Positions 42,358-50,730 of a stretch of 64,000 nucleotides of DNA are shown in pieces. This DNA is from Allomesorhizobium sp043769475 (GTDB taxonomy: Bacteria; Pseudomonadota; Alphaproteobacteria; Rhizobiales; Rhizobiaceae). The translations under genes and the position numbers were made by a program. The stretch spans positions 2,604,001 to 2,668,000 of the forward strand of contig NZ_CP171729.1 in assembly GCF_043769475.1 (NCBI RefSeq), written 5' to 3'. The notes below the pieces were generated by a model that searched no databases, was not told the origin of the DNA, and saw nothing but the letters and a program-made list of their open reading frames with translations. The number at the start of each line of letters is the position of its first letter. The stretch's first letter is position 1.

Positions 42358-43584
42358 ATGACAAACTCAACAGCCACACCCATATGGCTAAGCATCGTCG
42401 GCATCGGCGAGGACGGCGTGGCGGGTCTCGGCGACGAGGCCAAGCGCTGCATTGCCGAGGCGGAAGTCGTCTTTGGCGGTAGGCGGCATCTGGCGCTGGT
42501 CGAAAAAATCGTCACCGGCCAAGCGCGCCCGTGGCCGACGCCGTTCGATTCGGAAATGCGCGATGTGCTGGCGCGGCGCGGTCAAAAAATCTGCGTTCTC
42601 GCTTCCGGGGATCCTTTCTTTTATGGCGTCGGCGCGACCCTGGCGCGAAAAATTCCTGCGGCGGAGATGCGGGTGGTCCCAGCGCCATCAGCCCTTTCGA
42701 TAGCCGCAAGCCGGCTCGGCTGGGCGCTTCAGGATGTCGAGGCCGTTTCGTTGCATGGACGATCTATCGATCTGATACGCCCGCTCCTCCATCCGAAAAC
42801 GCGTATCCTTGCTTTGACCTCCGATGCCGATGGTCCGGCGGCGATTGCAAAGCTGCTCACGGAACTCGGTTTCGGCGCGACGCGGCTTACCGTCCTTGAA
42901 GCGCTTGGCGGTCCGCACCAGCGGCTGCGCAGTGTGCGAGCCGATGGGTTCGACCTGAAAGACATAAATCCGCTCAATGTGTTGGCGCTTGAAATTGATT
43001 CGGTGCGCGATGCGAGAATCCTTCCTTTGACCCCCGGCATGTCCGATGATCTGTTCGAGCATGATGGCCAGATCACCAAGAGCGAAATCCGAGCGGTGAC
43101 GCTGGCGGCGCTGGCCCCTCGACGCGGCGAGCTTCTTTGGGACATCGGCGCGGGTTCTGGATCGATCTCGATCGAATGGATGCTGGCTCACCCATCGATG
43201 CGCGCCATCGCCATCGAAGCCGAGCAGGATCGCGCCGCCCGCATCCGCCGCAATGCGAGCGCCTGCGGCGTTCCCGGCCTGAGCATCGTCGAAGGTTCCG
43301 CGCCAGAGACGCTGGCCGATTTGGAAACGCCGGACGCAATCTTCATCGGCGGCGGCGGCTCGGCGCCGGGCGTCATGGACGCCGCGATAGCCGCCCTGCC
43401 CTCTGCCGGCCGGCTGGTGGCCAACGCGGTCACGCTCGAAATGGAAACGCTGCTTCTGGCATCGCATGCCCGGCTTGGCGGCGAGCTTGCGCGCATATCC
43501 GTCTCCCGCGCGGCTCCCGTCGGCTCCATGCAAGGCTGGCGGCCGGCCATGCCGGTCACCCAATGGTCGTGGGTGAAGCCATGA
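42358..43584 (+). CDS. cobL: Precorrin-6Y C5,15-methyltransferase (decarboxylating)
   Basis: 408 residues from the ATG at 42358. A fusion of CbiE-like and CbiT-like domains, as usual for CobL. The N-terminal tetrapyrrole methylase (WLSIVGIGEDGVAGLGDEA, CVLASGDPFFYGVGATL, VPAPSALSIAASRLGW) methylates C-5. The C-terminal SAM methyltransferase (ITKSEIRAVTLAAL, LLWDIGAGSGSISIEWML, AIFIGGGGSAPGVMD) methylates C-15 and decarboxylates. It overlaps cobE by ATGA. Confidence 0.95.
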   Translation: MTNSTATPIWLSIVGIGEDGVAGLGDEAKRCIAEAEVVFGGRRHLALVEKIVTGQARPWPTPFDSEMRDVLARRGQKICVLASGDPFFYGVGATLARKIPAAEMRVVPAPSALSIAASRLGWALQDVEAVSLHGRSIDLIRPLLHPKTRILALTSDADGPAAIAKLLTELGFGATRLTVLEALGGPHQRLRSVRADGFDLKDINPLNVLALEIDSVRDARILPLTPGMSDDLFEHDGQITKSEIRAVTLAALAPRRGELLWDIGAGSGSISIEWMLAHPSMRAIAIEAEQDRAARIRRNASACGVPGLSIVEGSAPETLADLETPDAIFIGGGGSAPGVMDAAIAALPSAGRLVANAVTLEMETLLLASHARLGGELARISVSRAAPVGSMQGWRPAMPVTQWSWVKP

Positions 43585-44195
43585 TCGTCGCGGGGATCGG
43601 ATGCCGCAAGGGCGTGAGCATGGCGGAAGTGATCGCAGCCGTGGAAGCAGCACTGGAAGCGCATCGGCTCGACGCAGGCACGCTGTCTGCGCTGGCGACC
43701 ACTGCGTTCAAGCGGGACGAGGAGGCGATTTTCGCGGCGGGGCGGGAGCTTGGGCTGCCGGTGATTATCGTGGAGGATGAAGCGCAAGCATCGATGACCC
43801 CGACCAAGGACGCTCCGCTACGCCAAGCGCCCTTACTTGAAAGCGCAGCGCCGCCCCTCACCTGCCTGCCGGCATCCTCTCCCCGTAAACGGGGAGAGGG
43901 ACACCTTCATCCAGGATTTCGCCAATCGTCTAGCTTGCAGGTTGATCGCGCAGGCCAACACCAGCCCCCTTCTCCCCGTTCACGGGGAGAAGGTCCCGGC
44001 AGGGGGATGAGGGGCGGCTCGGCGGCAGCGAATACGCTCACCCACTCCGCACGTTCCCAGGCCGTGGCCGGCACGCCCTCTGTCGCCGAGGCGGCGGCAC
44101 TCGCGGCTGCAGGCGAAGGCGCACGGCTGCTTGGCCCGCGCATCGTCGTCGGCCCGGTCACCTGCGCGCTAGCGACATCCGGAGACGCGGCATGA
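43581..44195 (+). CDS. cobE: CobE (CbiG C-terminal-like), with an in-frame repeat insertion
   Basis: 204 residues. CobE resembles the C-terminal domain of CbiG and belongs to the aerobic cobalamin clusters; its exact step is not settled. The N-terminal part is MIVAGIGCRKGVSMAEVIAA and the C-terminal part PSVAEAAALAAAGEGARLLG followed by VVGPVTCALA. Between them ~55-60 residues come from the repeat at 43853-44015, making the protein longer than the usual ~130-150. Both ends are in one frame. ATGA overlaps join it to cobL and cobM. Confidence 0.88.
   Translation: MIVAGIGCRKGVSMAEVIAAVEAALEAHRLDAGTLSALATTAFKRDEEAIFAAGRELGLPVIIVEDEAQASMTPTKDAPLRQAPLLESAAPPLTCLPASSPRKRGEGHLHPGFRQSSSLQVDRAGQHQPPSPRSRGEGPGRGMRGGSAAANTLTHSARSQAVAGTPSVAEAAALAAAGEGARLLGPRIVVGPVTCALATSGDAA
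43853..44015. repeat. Palindromic repeat element, family A, inside cobE
   Basis: 163 bases. The left arm starts GCCCCTCACCTGCCTGCCGG with stem CTCTCCCCGT/ACGGGGAGAG; the right arm has CTTCTCCCCGTTCACGGGGAGAAG and ends in GGGGGATGAGGGGC. The centre carries TTTCGCCAA (43917-43925), the complement of the core found in the family B copies. The cobE frame is open throughout. Confidence 0.9.
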
Positions 44196-44956
44196 CGGTT
44201 CACTTCATCGGCGCAGGCCCCGGCGCGGCCGACCTCATCACCGTTCGCGGCAGCAGGCTCCTGGCGCAGTGCCCCGTCTGCCTGTATGCCGGCTCGATAG
44301 TCTCACGGGAACTGCTGGACTATTGCCCGGCCGGGACAAAACTCGTCGACACTGCGCCGATGTCGCTCGACGAGATCGAAGCCGAATATGTCGCCGCACA
44401 TCAGGCCGGCCACGACGTGGCGCGCCTGCATTCGGGCGATCTGTCCGTGTGGAGCGCGGTGGCCGAACAGATCCGCCGGCTGGAAAAACACGGCATCCCC
44501 TATACGATGACGCCGGGCGTTCCTGCCTTCGCCGCCGCGGCGGCAGCGCTCGGCCGCGAGCTGACGATTCCGGAAGTGGCGCAAAGCCTCGTGCTGACGC
44601 GCGTATCCGGCCGCGCTTCGCCCATGCCTTCGGGCGAGACGCTGGCCGCCTTCGGCGCGACAGGCGCGACGCTCGCCATCCATCTGGCGATCCACGTCAT
44701 CGACCGCGTGGTCGCGGAACTGTCGCCGCTCTATGGCGAAGACTGCCCGGTGGCGGTCGTGTTCCACGCATCATGGCCGGACGAGCGGGTTGTGCGCGGG
44801 ACGCTTGCCACGATTGCTGGAGAGCTGGTGAAAAATCCGATCGAGCGCACGGCGATCATTTTCGTCGGCAAGTCGCTGGCAGCAGAGGGTTTTCGCGAAA
44901 GCTCGCTTTATGACGCCTATTATCAGCGCCGTTTTCGGGGGCGCGACGGGTTATGA
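44192..44956 (+). CDS. cobM: Precorrin-4 C11-methyltransferase
   Basis: 254 residues. SAM-dependent methylation of C-11. Seen: VHFIGAGPGAADLITVRGSRLL, CLYAGSIVSRELLDYCP, HSGDLSVWSAVAEQIRRL, MTPGVPAFAAAAAALGRELTIPE and VFHASWPDERVVRGTL. It overlaps cobE by ATGA. Confidence 0.96.
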   Translation: MTVHFIGAGPGAADLITVRGSRLLAQCPVCLYAGSIVSRELLDYCPAGTKLVDTAPMSLDEIEAEYVAAHQAGHDVARLHSGDLSVWSAVAEQIRRLEKHGIPYTMTPGVPAFAAAAAALGRELTIPEVAQSLVLTRVSGRASPMPSGETLAAFGATGATLAIHLAIHVIDRVVAELSPLYGEDCPVAVVFHASWPDERVVRGTLATIAGELVKNPIERTAIIFVGKSLAAEGFRESSLYDAYYQRRFRGRDGL

Positions 44957-45095
44957 GGGCGGTGACTGGAACGCCTGATCGGATGAGCACCAATCCTCGT
45001 CATCCTGATGAAACAAGGGTAGAGCCGGGACTTGTTTCCGACTCTGCCGTATTCTCTGTCGAGGCATGGATTCCCGACACTCTCCACTCGCTGCG

Positions 45096-45262
45096 CTCGC
45101 TCACGAGGTCGGGAATGACGGACGTCATTTTGCGTTTTCGGCAATCATCTCCGGTCTGGAAGCGTGTTCCTGACGTATGTCGTTGGCGTTTCCGGCAATC
45201 AATACCGTCACCGATTTGCGACAACATTTCCCGCAGTCGTCATTCCCGACCTCGTGAGCGAG
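45096..45262. repeat. REP-like inverted pair, cobM-cbiD gap
   Basis: A 25-base unit (CGTCATTCCCGACCTCGTGA plus GCGAG) occurs at 45238-45262 and, exactly inverted, at 45096-45120. Each is next to GCGCAGCG-type sequence able to hairpin with it. The arrangement is typical of REP-type dispersed repeats between convergent genes. Confidence 0.85.
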
Positions 45263-45285
45263 CCAAGCGCAGCGGAGCGGCGTAT

Positions 45286-45388
45286 CCGGGACCCATTGGT
45301 CCGGTCATCGGCCCGGCCCGGGCCTTCGCGCGCTTCGCACAGGTCGAGTTTTTAACGCCACCCGGCCGCGCCTCTCAATGGGTCCCGG
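45286..45388. repeat. Second inverted pair, cobM-cbiD gap
   Basis: CCGGGACCCATTG (45286-45298) and its exact complement CAATGGGTCCCGG (45376-45388) bound ~77 bases. Together with the pair at 45096-45262 it accounts for most of the 485 bases between the convergent genes cobM and cbiD, which hold no gene. Confidence 0.8.
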
Positions 45389-45441
45389 CTCTGCCCTCGC
45401 TCCGCTCGGTTGGCCGGGATGACGAGGTTTGTGAGCACCGG

Positions 45442-46544
45442 TCAATCTTTGGGACCGCTACCAAAGGTAGGCGCAAAGGGCGTCTGCCCCATCAGCGCGC
45501 CGTCGCGGTCAAAAATCAGGATTTCGAGTTCGATGTCCGGGTCCTTCAGGACCGCCGCCGCCGTGCGCCAGGCGCCGTCGGCGATGGCCTTGCCGATCGG
45601 AATGCCGTCGGCGGTCGCCTCGGCGAATGCTTCGGCAACGGTGTTGGCGCCGCGGATTTTTTCCGCCAGTTCGACGGACGCGCCGGCCTCCAGCGCGACT
45701 GCCGCCAGCGCGTCGAGGTCGGCGGCGCCTCGCTTGGAATGAAGGTCGAGCATGCCTTGCGCGAGTTTGGTCATTTTCGCGACGCCACCGGCGATGGTGA
45801 CGCGCGGCACCGGATGGTCGCGCAAATATTTCAGCATGCCGCCGGCGAAATCGCCCATGTCGATGAGCTGCACCTCGTGCAGGTCGTGGAACTTTTGCGC
45901 CGCGATCTCGGACGCATTGCCGGTGGCGCCGGAGACGTGGGTGAAACCCATGGCGCGGGCGACGTCGATGCCGCGATGGATGGAATGGATCCACGACGAG
46001 CAGGAATAGGGAATGACGATGCCGGTCGTTCCGAGGATCGAGATGCCGCCGAGAATGCCAAGGCGCGGGTTCAGCGTCCGCTCGGCCATCTTTTCGCCGT
46101 CGGGCACGGAGATCTCGACCTCGAAGGCGTGTTCGCCCGCCACTTCGGCGATGGCGGCGGCAATCATGCGGCGCGGCACGGGGTTGATCGCGGGCTCGCC
46201 AGGGGGATCGGCAGGCCCGGCCGCGTCACCAGGCCAACGCCCTCGCCTCGCTTGAAGATAATGCCGGCGCCTTTCGCGCCCGGCCGCACCGTGCTCTTGA
46301 CCAGCGCGCCGTGGGTGACGTCCGGGTCGTCGCCGGCGTCCTTGACGATGCCGGCCATCGCCTGGCCTTCGCCCATCCGCGAGACCGCCAGAGCGAACGC
46401 GACGCGCTTGCCGCCAGGCAGCGTGATCTCGACCGGGTCGGGAAATTTGCCGGTGAGAAGCGCCGTACAGGCGGCTTTTGTCGCGGCGGTGGCGCAGGCG
46501 CCGGTGGTCCAGCCGCGCTTCAGGGGGCGATCTTCACTGTTCAT
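45442..46544 (-). pseudogene. cbiD: CbiD, cobalt-precorrin-5B C1-methyltransferase (frameshifted as written)
   Basis: CbiD performs the C-1 methylation step, the job done by CobF in Pseudomonas denitrificans. The N-terminal part from the ATG at 46542-46544 has the signature RGWTTGACATAATKAACTAL and VGLVTRPGLPIP, then runs to an early stop at 46164. The rest is open in another frame (PRRMIAAAIAEVAG, GGISILGTTGIVIPYS, VSGATGNASEIAAQ, VTIAGGVAKMTKLAQG). Adding one base to the C5 tract (G5 on the plus strand, 46202-46206) restores IPPGEPAINPVPRRMI, the expected junction. The repaired protein would be ~367 residues, the normal length. It is either a recent loss of function or a homopolymer error. 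Confidence 0.88.
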
Positions 46545-46597
46545 GGCGCGATCTATAGGCTTGCTAGAGCCGCCCGTCATCGTCGAAAGCGGCATCC

Positions 46598-47374
46598 ATG
46601 AGTCTCGAAAAAGCCATTGCCCGCCTGAACCACGCGCAACCGGTGCTCGAGCCCGGCCATGTCTGGCTGGCCGGCGCCGGCCCCGGCGATCCCGGCTGCC
46701 TGACGCTCGACGTGCTGTCGGCGCTGGATCAGGCCGACGCGCTGGTGCATGACGCGCTGGTGTCGGAGGAGATCATCGCGGTGGCGAGCCAAGCGGAGAA
46801 ATTCTATGTCGGCAAGCGCGGCGGCAGGCTGTCGATCCCGCAGGACGAGATCAACGGCATTCTCGTACGATTGGCCAAGGAAGGTCGAAAAGTTGTCCGG
46901 CTGAAGGGCGGCCATCCGCTGGTGTTTGCGCGCGGCGGCGAGGAGGCGCTGGCGCTGGCGGCGCAAAACATTCCGTTCCGCGTTCTCTCCGGCGTGACAT
47001 CGGCTTTTGGTGGGCTGGCCTCGGCGGGCATTCCGGCGACGATGCGCGGCGTCAATGGCGCGATCATCCTGGCCACCGGATTTGCCGCGGTGAGCGACGA
47101 CCGCCCGGATTGGGCCGCACTCGCCCGCACCGGTCAGCCGATCGTCATCTACATGGGCATGGCCCATATGGCCGACACGGTCGAGGCCCTGTGCGCCGGC
47201 GGATTGTCCGACGATACGCCGGCAGCGTTCGTGGAGAACGCAACCCTGTCCAACGAGCGCACGGTTGTCGCGACGCTGGGCACGCTGGTCGAGACGGCGG
47301 CGCGGGAAAAGGTGGTATCCCCGGCGCTGATCGTCATCGGCCGCATCGTCTCGTTGCGCGAGAAGCTGCGATGA
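46598..47374 (+). CDS. cobA: Uroporphyrinogen-III C-methyltransferase (SUMT)
   Basis: 258 residues. It makes precorrin-2 by two methylations of uroporphyrinogen III, the branch point to B12. Motifs: VWLAGAGPGDPGCLTLDVLSAL, DALVHDALVS, YVGKRGGRLSIPQDEIN, VVRLKGGHPLVFARGGEE and GVTSAFGGLASAGIP. It has no CysG-type dehydrogenase domain. It is divergent from cbiD with a 53-base gap and overlaps cobB by ATGA. Confidence 0.95.
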   Translation: MSLEKAIARLNHAQPVLEPGHVWLAGAGPGDPGCLTLDVLSALDQADALVHDALVSEEIIAVASQAEKFYVGKRGGRLSIPQDEINGILVRLAKEGRKVVRLKGGHPLVFARGGEEALALAAQNIPFRVLSGVTSAFGGLASAGIPATMRGVNGAIILATGFAAVSDDRPDWAALARTGQPIVIYMGMAHMADTVEALCAGGLSDDTPAAFVENATLSNERTVVATLGTLVETAAREKVVSPALIVIGRIVSLREKLR

Positions 47375-48684
47375 CCGCGCGCGGCATCATCATCGGCGCG
47401 CCGCGCTCCGGCTCCGGCAAAACCAGCGTCACCATCGGCATTCTGCGCGCGCTGTCGCGGCGCGGCATCGCCGTACGCGGCGCCAAATCCGGACCGGATT
47501 ACATCGACCCCGGCTTTCATGCCGCCGCCACCGGCCTGCCCGGCGTCAATCTCGACAGCTGGGCGATGGCGCCGGCGCTGCTCAATTCGCTGGCCTCGGA
47601 CGCCGCGCGCGAGGCCGAACTGGTGTTCGTCGAAAGCGCGATGGGCTTGTTCGACGGCATCCCCGGCGAGCCGGGCCGTTCCGGCTCGGCCGCCGACCTC
47701 GCCCGGCTCTATGGCCTGCCGGTGCTTTTGGTGCTCGACGTTTCCGGCCAGTCGCAGACGGCGGCGGCGGTGGCAAAGGGCTTCGCGGCCTATGATCCTG
47801 AGGTGCGCATCGCCGGCGTGGTGCTGAACCGGCTGGGCAGCGAGCGCCATCGCCGCCTTGCCGGCGACGCGATCGAGGCGCTCGGCCTGCCGGTGGTCGG
47901 CGCGATCCTGCGCGACCCGACGCTCAACCTGCCCGAACGCCATCTCGGCCTGGTGCAGGCCGAAGAGCATGCCGATCTGATGGCGCATCTCGACCGCCTC
48001 GCCGACATGGTGGAGCGCTCGCTCGACCTGGACAGGATCATGGCGCTGGCAGCGCCGATGCCCTCGGCGGCGGCGGATTTTTCCGGCGCACTGCCGCCGC
48101 CCGGCCAGCGCATCGCGCTGGCGCAGGACGCCGCTTTTACTTTCCTCTACCCGCATCTGGCGGCGCACTGGCGCAACGCGGGCGCGGAGATCGTGCCGTT
48201 CTCGCCGCTTGCCGACGAAGCGCCACGCGAGGATTGCGATGTCTGCTGGCTGCCCGGCGGCTATCCCGAACTGCATGCGGCGAAACTCGCAGCCGCAGGG
48301 AACTTCCGCGCCGGGCTGAAGAAATTCGCCGAGACAAAGCCCGTCCATGGCGAGTGCGGCGGCTTCATGGTGCTGGGCGAGGCGCTGGAGGATGCCGATG
48401 GCGAAACACGCGAAATGCTGGGCCTGCTTGGCCATTCGACCAGCTTCGCCAGGCGGAAGATGAATCTCGGCTATCGCCGGGCGAAATTGTTGGCGGACTG
48501 TCCGCTCGGGCCGGCGGGCACGGTCGTCCGCGGCCACGAGTTCCACTATGCGCAGATGACCGCGCCCGGCAATGACGAGAAGCTGGCGGAACTGGCCGAC
48601 GGCCAAGGCAACGCGCTCGGCGCGTTCGGCGGGCGGCGCGGCCATGTCACCGGCACGTTCTTCCATGCGATAGCGAAAGGCTGA
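47371..48684 (+). CDS. cobB: Hydrogenobyrinic/cobyrinic acid a,c-diamide synthase
   Basis: 437 residues. ATP- and glutamine-dependent amidation of the a and c side chains. The N-terminal dethiobiotin-synthetase-like domain shows APRSGSGKTSVTIGILRAL and KSGPDYIDPGFH. The C-terminal glutamine amidotransferase domain has the nucleophile in VHGECGGFMVLGEAL and HSTSFARRKMNLGYR. The start overlaps the cobA stop. Confidence 0.96.
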   Translation: MTARGIIIGAPRSGSGKTSVTIGILRALSRRGIAVRGAKSGPDYIDPGFHAAATGLPGVNLDSWAMAPALLNSLASDAAREAELVFVESAMGLFDGIPGEPGRSGSAADLARLYGLPVLLVLDVSGQSQTAAAVAKGFAAYDPEVRIAGVVLNRLGSERHRRLAGDAIEALGLPVVGAILRDPTLNLPERHLGLVQAEEHADLMAHLDRLADMVERSLDLDRIMALAAPMPSAAADFSGALPPPGQRIALAQDAAFTFLYPHLAAHWRNAGAEIVPFSPLADEAPREDCDVCWLPGGYPELHAAKLAAAGNFRAGLKKFAETKPVHGECGGFMVLGEALEDADGETREMLGLLGHSTSFARRKMNLGYRRAKLLADCPLGPAGTVVRGHEFHYAQMTAPGNDEKLAELADGQGNALGAFGGRRGHVTGTFFHAIAKG

Positions 48685-48703
48685 GGCGCGATGCTTCGCG
48701 GGA

Positions 48704-48776
48704 GACAGTTTACTTTCTTTCTGCAGACAGGCTGCGGCCGGGCAGACTTTGCGCGAGCGGAAAAAAGTAAACTGTC
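48704..48776. repeat. Inverted repeat between cobB and cobS
   Basis: GACAGTTTACTTT (48704-48716) and its complement AAAGTAAACTGTC (48764-48776) bound ~47 bases; a CCCC follows the right arm. The motif resembles GGGGACAGTTTACTTT ends of dispersed MITE/REP-like elements seen in many proteobacteria. It could fold as a terminator-like stem. Confidence 0.75.
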
Positions 48777-48800
48777 CCCGGTCGCGCCGAGGGGTCACGC

Positions 48801-49565
48801 ATGACAGTGCCGCCCGCGCAAAGGCTTCTCAGCGACCTTGCCCTCTGTCTAGTCTTTTTCACCCGCCTGCCGCTGCCGCGTTTCGAGGTGGAACACTCTA
48901 CATTCGCGCGGGCGATCTGGGCCGCGCCGGTCGTCGGCCTTGTCGTCGCGCTGATCGGCGGGATTGTTTTTGCCTTCGCCGCCTTGCTCGGTCTATCCGC
49001 AGGCCTCGCAGCTGCCTTGGCGCTTGCTGCTACGATGCTCGCCACCGGCTGCCTGCATGAAGACGGGCTGTCCGACACCGCCGACGGTTTCGGCGGCGGT
49101 AAGACGCGGGACAAAAAACTGGAAATCATGCGCGACAGCCGCATCGGTACCTATGGCGCATGCGCGCTGGTCTTCTCGATCCTGCTGCGCTGGAGTGCGA
49201 TTTCCGAACTTGGCGGCCCCGCCGCCGTCCTTTGCGGGCTGATCGCCGCGCATGCCGCGTCGCGGGCGCTGCTGCCTGCTTTCATGCACATGCTGCCGCC
49301 CGCGCGGGCCGATGGGCTTTCGGCCAATGCCGGCGCGATTTCATCGGACGCTGCTTTTACTGGCGCGGCGATCGGTGCGGTCGCGCTGCTTGTCCTCGGA
49401 CTGTCCGGCGCGATTGCCGCCGCGCTCTGGCTCGGCCTTGTCTTCCTCCTGTTCCGCGCTCTCTGCCTCAGTCAGGTCGGCGGCCAGACCGGCGACACGA
49501 TCGGCGCGCTGCAGCAGGCCGGCGAAATCGCCGTGCTTCTCGTCGCATCCGCCGTCTTCATTTGA
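48801..49565 (+). CDS. cobS: Adenosylcobinamide-GDP ribazoletransferase (cobalamin synthase)
   Basis: 254 residues, several transmembrane helices. It joins adenosylcobinamide-GDP to alpha-ribazole. The signature is MLATGCLHEDGLSDTADGFGGGKTRDKKLEIMRDSRIGTYG region (catalytic acidic residues in HEDGLSDTADG), then ALLPAFMHMLP. It is separated from cobB by a repeat and precedes cobT by 24 bases. In Pseudomonas denitrificans naming this is CobV. Confidence 0.95.
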   Translation: MTVPPAQRLLSDLALCLVFFTRLPLPRFEVEHSTFARAIWAAPVVGLVVALIGGIVFAFAALLGLSAGLAAALALAATMLATGCLHEDGLSDTADGFGGGKTRDKKLEIMRDSRIGTYGACALVFSILLRWSAISELGGPAAVLCGLIAAHAASRALLPAFMHMLPPARADGLSANAGAISSDAAFTGAAIGAVALLVLGLSGAIAAALWLGLVFLLFRALCLSQVGGQTGDTIGALQQAGEIAVLLVASAVFI

Positions 49566-49589
49566 CTCTTTTCCGGAGATTTTTCCTCT

Positions 49590-50600
49590 ATGCCTTTCAA
49601 ATCCTTCGATGAACTGCGCACCGCCTGCCAGGACCTGCCGGCCGGCGACGACCGCGCGGCAGCCGCAGTCGCCGCCCGCCAGGATACGCTGACCAAACCG
49701 CAGGGCAGCCTCGGCCGGCTCGAAACCATCGTCGCCTGGCTGGCGCGCTGGCAGGGCCGCGACACGCCCAGGCTCGACAAGGTCAAGGTCATCGTCTTTG
49801 CCGGCTCGCACGGCGTGACTGCGCAAGGCGTGTCGGCATTCCCGTCGGAAGTCACCGCGCAGATGGTGTCGAATTTCGCCGGCGGCGGCGCCGCCATCAA
49901 CCAGCTCGCCCGCGCCGCCGGCGCCGAACTCGACGTGATCCCGCTCGAAATCGACCGCCCAACCGGCGATTTTACGCAGGTTCCGGCGATGAGCGAGGAG
50001 GAATTCCTCGACGCCGTGTCGATCGGCCACGCCTCCGTCGCGGGAGATCTCGACCTCGTCTGCTTCGGCGAAATGGGCATCGGCAACACCACGACCGCCG
50101 CGGCAATTGCAGCGGCGCTGTTCGGTGGCAAGGCCGAGAGATGGACGGGCCGTGGCACCGGCGTCGACGACGCCGGCCTGCAGCGCAAGATCGCGGCAAT
50201 CGAAAAGGCGCTCAAGCTGCATGCCGAAATCCTCGGCGACCCGCTGAAGGCCGCCGCCGCCGTCGGCGGGCGCGAGCTTGCCGCGATCCTCGGCGCTACC
50301 CTTGCGGCCCGCCAGCTCGGCATTCCGGTCCTGCTCGACGGCTTTGTCTCCACCGCCGCCGCGGCGCCCTTGGCAAAACTGCACCCGGCAGGTCTCGCCC
50401 ACGCGCTCGCCGGCCATGTCTCGGCCGAGGCCGGTCATCGCGGCCTGCTCGCGGCGCTGGAGCTGCCGCCGCTGCTTGAATTGGGCATGCGGCTCGGCGA
50501 AGGCTCGGGCGCATGCCTCGCCGTCAACATCGTGCGCTCGGCGCTCGCCTGCCACACCGGCATGGCGAGTTTCGCCGAGGCCGGCGTGTCCGAGAAATAG
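49590..50600 (+). CDS. cobT: Nicotinate-nucleotide--dimethylbenzimidazole phosphoribosyltransferase
   Basis: 336 residues. It makes alpha-ribazole phosphate for the lower ligand. Motifs: TKPQGSLGRLETIVAW near the N-terminus, VFAGSHGVTAQGVSAFP, and GEMGIGNTTTAAAIAAALF; the C-terminus has the expected PLLELGMRLGEGSGACLAV with its catalytic glutamate. This is the E. coli CobT function (CobU in P. denitrificans naming), not the chelatase subunit of the same name. It ends the cob cluster. Confidence 0.96.
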   Translation: MPFKSFDELRTACQDLPAGDDRAAAAVAARQDTLTKPQGSLGRLETIVAWLARWQGRDTPRLDKVKVIVFAGSHGVTAQGVSAFPSEVTAQMVSNFAGGGAAINQLARAAGAELDVIPLEIDRPTGDFTQVPAMSEEEFLDAVSIGHASVAGDLDLVCFGEMGIGNTTTAAAIAAALFGGKAERWTGRGTGVDDAGLQRKIAAIEKALKLHAEILGDPLKAAAAVGGRELAAILGATLAARQLGIPVLLDGFVSTAAAAPLAKLHPAGLAHALAGHVSAEAGHRGLLAALELPPLLELGMRLGEGSGACLAVNIVRSALACHTGMASFAEAGVSEK

Positions 50601-50730
50601 CCGGCATGATGGCCAGCGGCCGGCAACGCCAGCCCTTTTGTCCGCGATGCCTGCCGCCCCCGATCGAGCGGGAACCAATGATGACGGCAGCCGTTTTTGC
50701 TTCAACTATTCGAGGCGAAGGGATTTCACC

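Noticed and set aside
34626..44015. CRISPR array
   Set aside because: The repeats are few, long, palindromic and widely spaced inside genes; no regular spacers or cas genes.
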